A DNA stretch of 23,934 bases, from NCBI GenBank assembly GCA_001579985.1, contig LRSR01002580.1:1-23934 (forward strand), read 5' to 3'. Below the pieces are notes generated by a model, which saw only the letters and a program-made list of their open reading frames with translations, had not been told where the DNA came from and did not search any database. The first letter of the stretch is position 1. The number at the start of each line of letters is the position of its first letter. The stretch comes from Hypsibius dujardini. Lineage: Eukaryota > Tardigrada > Eutardigrada > Parachela > Hypsibiidae. The position numbers and the translations under genes were made by a program. Of this stretch, positions 22,301-23,934 are shown piece after piece.

Positions 22301-23934
22301 CACCACATCCAGATTGAACCTTCGTTCCCCAACGCCAGCAGTTCGAGAGGACTTCCAGCTTCCACATGTACAATTACGCAGCATGAGTGACCGGAAACCA
22401 GTCATCCCAACTTCGTCAACAGACCAGAGTGCGGCTCCAAAGAGACAATCACCCAGAAAATGGACGGAGTCGATCGTGACTGAACACCGACAGACTCAAT
22501 GGAGTAGCAGAACAAATCACGAGGGACGAGACGATATCTTTTACGACACAGAGAGACCTGACCTCTACGATTCCATTGCAATAACCCATCTTGTTCGAGA
22601 AACCGGGGTGCATCAATCAGGTCGCACAACGTCCCGGGATCATCAACCACAAAATCGTGCGGAACAGACAGGGATACCAGCGGAAACACTCAAGGAGGAA
22701 TGGCAGCAGTCTACTACCATACGCACAGATACATTTGGTGGCAAAACCTCGCCGCGTTCGCAGGGAACGGCAGCGAGAATCAACAATGACTTGTATTCCG
22801 AAAATTTTCCGATTCCGAATCGACTCGCAACATTTGAAGAGCAAAACGAAATCAACAAGCCAGATCACAACAAAATAAGGACGACTGAAAAAACGAACGT
22901 AGGAAAAGTCCAAGAACACAACGTGTCTGCCAAAACTGAAATAATTACCTCCGGCGAAATCAACAAACTTGTTGAAGAATTAGCAACATCAAAAAAAATA
23001 TTTGGTAAGGGCTTTAAGCTACCACGAACGTTAGCAACAGAAGCCAAGTATTATCTCGACCATTTTATTTTGCAATTTCAGAAGTCAAGATCCAGGCAGA
23101 TCCCAAAACCGTTCAGAAAGCTGTGATAACCATCGATGTCGAAAATCTCAAACACGACAAACTAAACCAGACCGTTGTGATAAATAAAGATATCGCACAA
23201 CATATTGCTCCCAAGGATGACGTCTTCATCACCACCACCGAACAGGTTCCGGTGACCAGCGTTGTCGAGTTGGAACGTCAACGAGAGACCCAACGGGAAG
23301 CCGTCCAAGAGTCATTCGACACCGAACCAACCACGGTCAAAACCATTGCCACCATTGTGCCAGCCGAGATTGTGGTCACGGCGGTACGGGATCATTTCGA
23401 CATAATAACAACCGAAAAGTTCCTGCCCGAGGCCGTGAGTGGTCTGCAATTGGAGGAGCTCATCAAAACGGTTACCGAGATTCCACTCCTCGAAGAACCT
23501 ACACCGGAGCTGCGCGAGCGGACGGTCGAACAAGAGCTGGTGCATCGCGTGTCACCCAAGGATGAGGTCTTCATCACCACTGCGGAAACCGTGAAACGGG
23601 TCGGGGAAGTCGAGACACTACACGAAACTATCGGTACGTGTACTGCAAGAGCGACCGATATTTCCAAACGGGAAACACATTTTAAATGTTGTCTGTTTTC
23701 AGAAGTTACCACTCAGCCCGAACCGACGGCCGTCCAGGAGACCCTGACAATCGTCCGAGACGATAAACACGTACCGGAAGTTTTATCCCACCTCACAGTG
23801 GAGGAGCTCAACCGGACCGCCGTTGTTGTTGAGGATATCACACGACATGTTGCTCCCAAGGATGACGTCTTCATCACCACCACCGAACAGGTTCCGGTGA
23901 CCAGCGTTGTCGAGTTGGAACGTCAACGAGAGAC
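16189..23934 (+). CDS. SYNE1: Nesprin-like giant actin-binding protein, 5' portion (17 exons, partial at 3' end)
   Basis: Nesprins link the nuclear envelope (through a C-terminal KASH anchor bound to SUN proteins) to actin through N-terminal paired CH domains; that role is family knowledge. Seen here: exons 16189-16360, 17107-17168, 17660-17755, 17871-17954, 18046-18138, 18671-18870, 18937-19133, 19399-19619, 19731-19906, 19984-20125, 20188-20740, 21143-21203, 21269-21380, 21459-21595, 21677-23004, 23082-23633 and 23703 to the window end. All phases agree and no stop interrupts about 1472 residues. CH1 (about 58-169) opens with [18 protein letters not shown], typical of nesprins rather than spectrin or plakins. 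LSGDYLPCE and IKLINI..DI.DGN also fit. A Ser/Thr-rich linker (170-219) separates CH1 from CH2 (about 220-325, ending [17 protein letters not shown]), a nesprin trait. A spectrin-like rod (about 330-765), a disordered region (769-1211) and PKDDVFITT repeats (from 1212) follow. No KASH segment is in the window. The ATG was chosen because the residues before the CH domain run openly back to it; an upstream coding exon is possible. Family assignment is strong; the choice of paralogue is not. Confidence 0.93.
16361..17106 (+). other. Intron 1
   Basis: 746-bp intron, GTAAGC to TTATTCAG. It holds a short (TA)n run near 16822-16836 and several stop-free frames without any recognisable protein. It could hold regulatory sequence of the CH-domain isoform, but no specific site can be named. 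Confidence 0.85.
17107..17168 (+). CDS. SYNE1: Nesprin exon 2 (CH1 actin-binding helix)
   Basis: The acceptor TTTATTCAG and donor CAT|GTAAGT frame [20 protein letters not shown] plus a final His, the first CH helix and main actin-binding surface. Phase 1 in, phase 0 out. This segment is the most diagnostic nesprin signature in the gene. Confidence 0.95.
17169..17659 (+). other. Intron 2
   Basis: 491-bp AT-rich intron, GTAAGT to GTTTGCAG. It includes a (TA)n run around 17383-17402. Nothing else was recognised. Confidence 0.88.
17660..17755 (+). CDS. SYNE1: Nesprin exon 3 (CH1 middle)
   Basis: Encodes [20 protein letters not shown] then [12 protein letters not shown]. The acceptor is GTTTGCAG. 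The only GT near the end (17760) would leave phase 1 and break the frame of the next exon. Ending at TTG|GCAAGT gives phase 0 and the family-conserved LSG..LPCE junction, so a GC donor is inferred. Confidence 0.9.
17756..17870 (+). other. Intron 3 with inferred GC donor
   Basis: 115-bp intron bounded by GCAAGT and TTGGCAG. The donor matches the usual GC-AG consensus (GCAAGT). The nearest GT, 4 bases later, leaves the wrong phase for PCERARKY downstream. The resulting junction fits the conserved CH1 sequence of nesprins. Confidence 0.82.
17871..17954 (+). CDS. SYNE1: Nesprin exon 4 (CH1)
   Basis: 28 residues running [20 protein letters not shown] to LDYLRYRQ, the CH1 helix following the LSG loop. 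The acceptor is CTTTGGCAG and the donor CAA|GTCAGT; both ends are phase 0. Confidence 0.92.
18046..18138 (+). CDS. SYNE1: Nesprin exon 5 (CH1 C-terminal end)
   Basis: 31 residues containing [15 protein letters not shown] and the CH1-closing helix [11 protein letters not shown]. The acceptor is CCTTTTTCAG and the donor CAG|GTAAGG, phase 0 at both ends. IKL(V/I)NI..(D/E)I.DGN is a hallmark of type-1 CH domains. Confidence 0.95.
18139..18670 (+). other. Intron 5
   Basis: 532-bp intron, GTAAGG to TGTCGGCAG, separating CH1 from the linker and CH2. Its main content is the 12-bp tandem array at 18495-18602. No other element was recognised. Confidence 0.88.
18495..18602 (+). repeat. 12-bp tandem repeat, nine units
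   Basis: TTGATTCATNGN-like units recur at exactly 12-bp steps (18495, 18507, 18519, 18531, 18543, 18555, 18567, 18579, 18591) with point changes and no indels. Because 12 is a multiple of 3, the complementary strand reads as an open Asn/Glu/Ser-repeat frame, which I regard as an artefact. Confidence 0.93.
18671..18870 (+). CDS. SYNE1: Nesprin exon 6 (inter-CH linker and start of CH2)
   Basis: Encodes residues 170-235. The first ~50 residues are Ser/Thr/Ala/Pro-rich, the extended linker that distinguishes nesprins from spectrin and plakins, where the CH domains are closer. The exon ends in the first CH2 helix ([13 protein letters not shown]). The acceptor is TGTCGGCAG and the donor GA|GTAAGA, phase 2. 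Confidence 0.92.
18937..19133 (+). CDS. SYNE1: Nesprin exon 7 (CH2 core)
   Basis: Encodes the CH2 core: [29 protein letters not shown] and [18 protein letters not shown]. The W-x-(N/D)-G-x-x-F motif and the GIPRLL turn are classic CH2 features. The acceptor is CCCTTTGCAG and the donor CCG|GTGAGT, phase 2 in and phase 1 out. Confidence 0.95.
19163..19375 (+). repeat. 38-bp minisatellite, about 5.6 copies
   Basis: Units start with GGTGGAAG at 19163, 19201, 19239, 19277, 19314 and 19352. Spacing is 38 bp except for one 37-bp unit that lost a C. Each unit carries GGTGGAAG, CTTCACC and CTGTTTAAT, so single units can fold. The array fills most of intron 7 and ends 23 bp before its acceptor. Confidence 0.95.
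19399..19619 (+). CDS. SYNE1: Nesprin exon 8 (end of CH2, start of rod)
   Basis: Begins [20 protein letters not shown], the last CH2 helix, then turns into a charged helix ([20 protein letters not shown]) that opens the spectrin-like rod. The acceptor is GTTTTTCAG and the donor GAG|GTAAAG, phase 0 out. Confidence 0.95.
19731..19906 (+). CDS. SYNE1: Nesprin exon 9 (rod)
   Basis: Residues 376-433, helical and charged ([31 protein letters not shown]), compatible with a spectrin repeat in which Trp anchors the bundle. Starts after ATGATACAG. The end was chosen at GA|GTACGT (phase 2) because the phase-2 acceptor TTATTGCAG at 19983 restores a clean helical frame. Reading through instead gives 24 residues and then a poor context. 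Confidence 0.82.
19984..20125 (+). CDS. SYNE1: Nesprin exon 10 (rod)
   Basis: Encodes [20 protein letters not shown] through [11 protein letters not shown]. Its frame ends in TGA at 20135 unless spliced first. The only break that joins in phase 0 to ELKSELQVV at 20188 is GAG|GCATGT, a GC donor. Confidence is lower because the exon is short and both boundaries rest on phase logic. Confidence 0.75.
20126..20187 (+). other. Intron 10 with inferred GC donor
   Basis: 62-bp intron from GAG|GCATGT to CTACCAG|GAG. It contains the in-frame TGA that would end exon 10. A GT at 20130 could only pair in phase with an acceptor 26 bp away, which is too short for ordinary splicing. Confidence 0.65.
20188..20740 (+). 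CDS. SYNE1: Nesprin exon 11 (spectrin-like rod)
   Basis: About 184 residues, almost wholly helical and charged, with Trp-centred segments such as [31 protein letters not shown] and [19 protein letters not shown] that resemble spectrin-repeat helices. The acceptor is TTCTACCAG and the donor AAAG|GTAAAG, phase 1 out. This is the largest rod exon in the window. Confidence 0.93.
20798..21113. mobile_element. Foldback (MITE-like) element in nesprin intron 11
   Basis: The left arm 20798-20900 and right arm 21011-21113 are reverse complements. Aligned by eye they match at 90 of 103 positions without gaps, and most differences are transitions. Weaker matching extends about 10 bp outward. The 110-bp centre encodes nothing recognisable. 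No target-site duplication could be fixed. The right arm ends about 29 bp before the exon 12 acceptor. It most likely derives from a non-autonomous DNA transposon; a local inverted duplication is the alternative. Confidence 0.85.
21143..21203 (+). CDS. SYNE1: Nesprin exon 12 (short linker)
   Basis: A 61-bp exon encoding [20 protein letters not shown], a Ser-rich linker re-entering helix. The acceptor TTTTCATTGCAG lies just 3' of the foldback element in the preceding intron. The donor is AAG|GTAATT. Phase 1 in, phase 2 out. Confidence 0.82.
21269..21380 (+). CDS. SYNE1: Nesprin exon 13 (rod)
   Basis: A helical segment ([32 protein letters not shown]) between the acceptor CATTTTTTTCAG and the donor CAG|GTTCGA, phase 2 in and phase 0 out. 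The donor is somewhat weak at +3/+4, but the next exon joins in frame and continues the helix. Confidence 0.87.
21459..21595 (+). CDS. SYNE1: Nesprin exon 14 (rod)
   Basis: Continues the helix with [18 protein letters not shown] and [14 protein letters not shown]. The acceptor is TGCTGGTATAG and the donor GA|GTAATA, phase 0 in and phase 2 out. Reading past the donor meets TAA at once, which supports the splice. Confidence 0.88.
21677..23004 (+). CDS. SYNE1: Nesprin exon 15 (long disordered-region exon)
   Basis: A single 1328-bp exon encoding residues 769-1211. The first ~17 residues finish the helix ([13 protein letters not shown]). The rest is Ser/Thr/Arg/Pro/Gln-rich, with few hydrophobic clusters and no recognised domain, so it is probably unstructured and open to phosphorylation. 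The acceptor is TTCTTTTTACAG and the donor TTTG|GTAAGG. Phase 2 in, phase 1 out. Unlike the rod exons it has no sequence-family match that I recognise. Confidence 0.92.
23082..23633 (+). CDS. SYNE1: Nesprin exon 16 (repeat exon, symmetric phase 1-1)
   Basis: 552 bp (exactly 184 codons), phase 1 at both ends, so it could be duplicated or skipped without frame loss. It encodes two copies of the motif PKD(D/E)VFITT(T/A)E, at about residues 1255 and 1370, within Val/Thr/Glu-rich sequence that looks beta-prone or extended rather than coiled. The acceptor is GCAATTTCAG and the donor ATCG|GTACGT. No known domain was recognised. Confidence 0.9.
23205..23934 (+). repeat. 645-bp direct repeat in nesprin coding exons (85 bp identical)
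   Basis: Positions 23205-23289 and 23850-23934 are identical over all 85 bases up to the window edge. They encode [18 protein letters not shown] and the following VVELERQRE. Sequence just upstream of each copy is clearly diverged, so the identity is local. A third, diverged copy of the core starts at 23555. Confidence 0.95.
23703..23934 (+). CDS. SYNE1: Nesprin exon 17 (repeat exon, cut by window end)
   Basis: Begins with the same phase-1 Glu-Val junction as exon 16 and follows its layout: EV..Q.(D/E)P..VQ near the start, then (K/E)LN(Q/R)T, then (I/V)[10 protein letters not shown] at about residue 1447. Its last 85 bases (23850-23934) are identical to 23205-23289. The exon is still open at the window edge, so the repeat array probably continues. 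Confidence 0.88.

Overview
The window looks like genomic DNA from an invertebrate animal. The one clear gene is split into many exons by short spliceosomal introns (mostly 62-115 bp, the largest 746 bp). The rest is non-coding sequence packed with tetranucleotide microsatellites (CAGA/GGCA/CTGT), small foldback elements and AT-rich stretches. No bacterial-style operons, tRNA, rRNA or CRISPR array were seen. The phylum cannot be fixed from this sequence alone.

Positions 1-16182 are mostly intergenic. They hold degenerate (CAGA)n-type arrays near 490, 824, 1826, 3104 and 4790, a 27-bp triplicated repeat beside one of them, a TG/GGGTGT tract at 6525, and (CTGT)n and (CAGA)n arrays at 10.2 and 10.9 kb. 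Those last two bracket a broken BCS1-like AAA-ATPase fragment. Four inverted-repeat (MITE-like) elements are visible at 3962-4097, 8410-8556, 11995-12500 and, more weakly, 15045-15205. The many long stop-free frames here (rich in CLSV, DRQT or TH) are microsatellite artefacts.

Positions 16189-23934 carry the 5' part of a nesprin (SYNE/MSP-300/ANC-1 family) gene on the + strand, running off the window end. I reconstructed 17 exons with consistent splice phases, encoding about 1472 residues. They are a short acidic/Ser-rich N-terminus, two calponin-homology (CH) domains split by a Ser/Thr-rich linker, a spectrin-like helical rod, a 1.3-kb exon encoding a disordered Ser/Thr/Arg-rich region, and the start of an exon-bounded tandem repeat array with the motif PKD(D/E)VFITT. 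No KASH anchor is in the window; it would lie at the far C-terminus. Two introns need GC-AG splicing, and three introns carry repeats (12-bp array, 38-bp minisatellite, 103-bp-arm foldback).

The most notable points are the 85-bp perfect duplication between adjacent repeat exons of the nesprin gene, the two GC-AG introns, the foldback element abutting an acceptor site, and the BCS1-like pseudogene with a 5-bp frameshifting duplication and two lost Walker A glycines. I found no convincing evidence of a wholly new molecular system.
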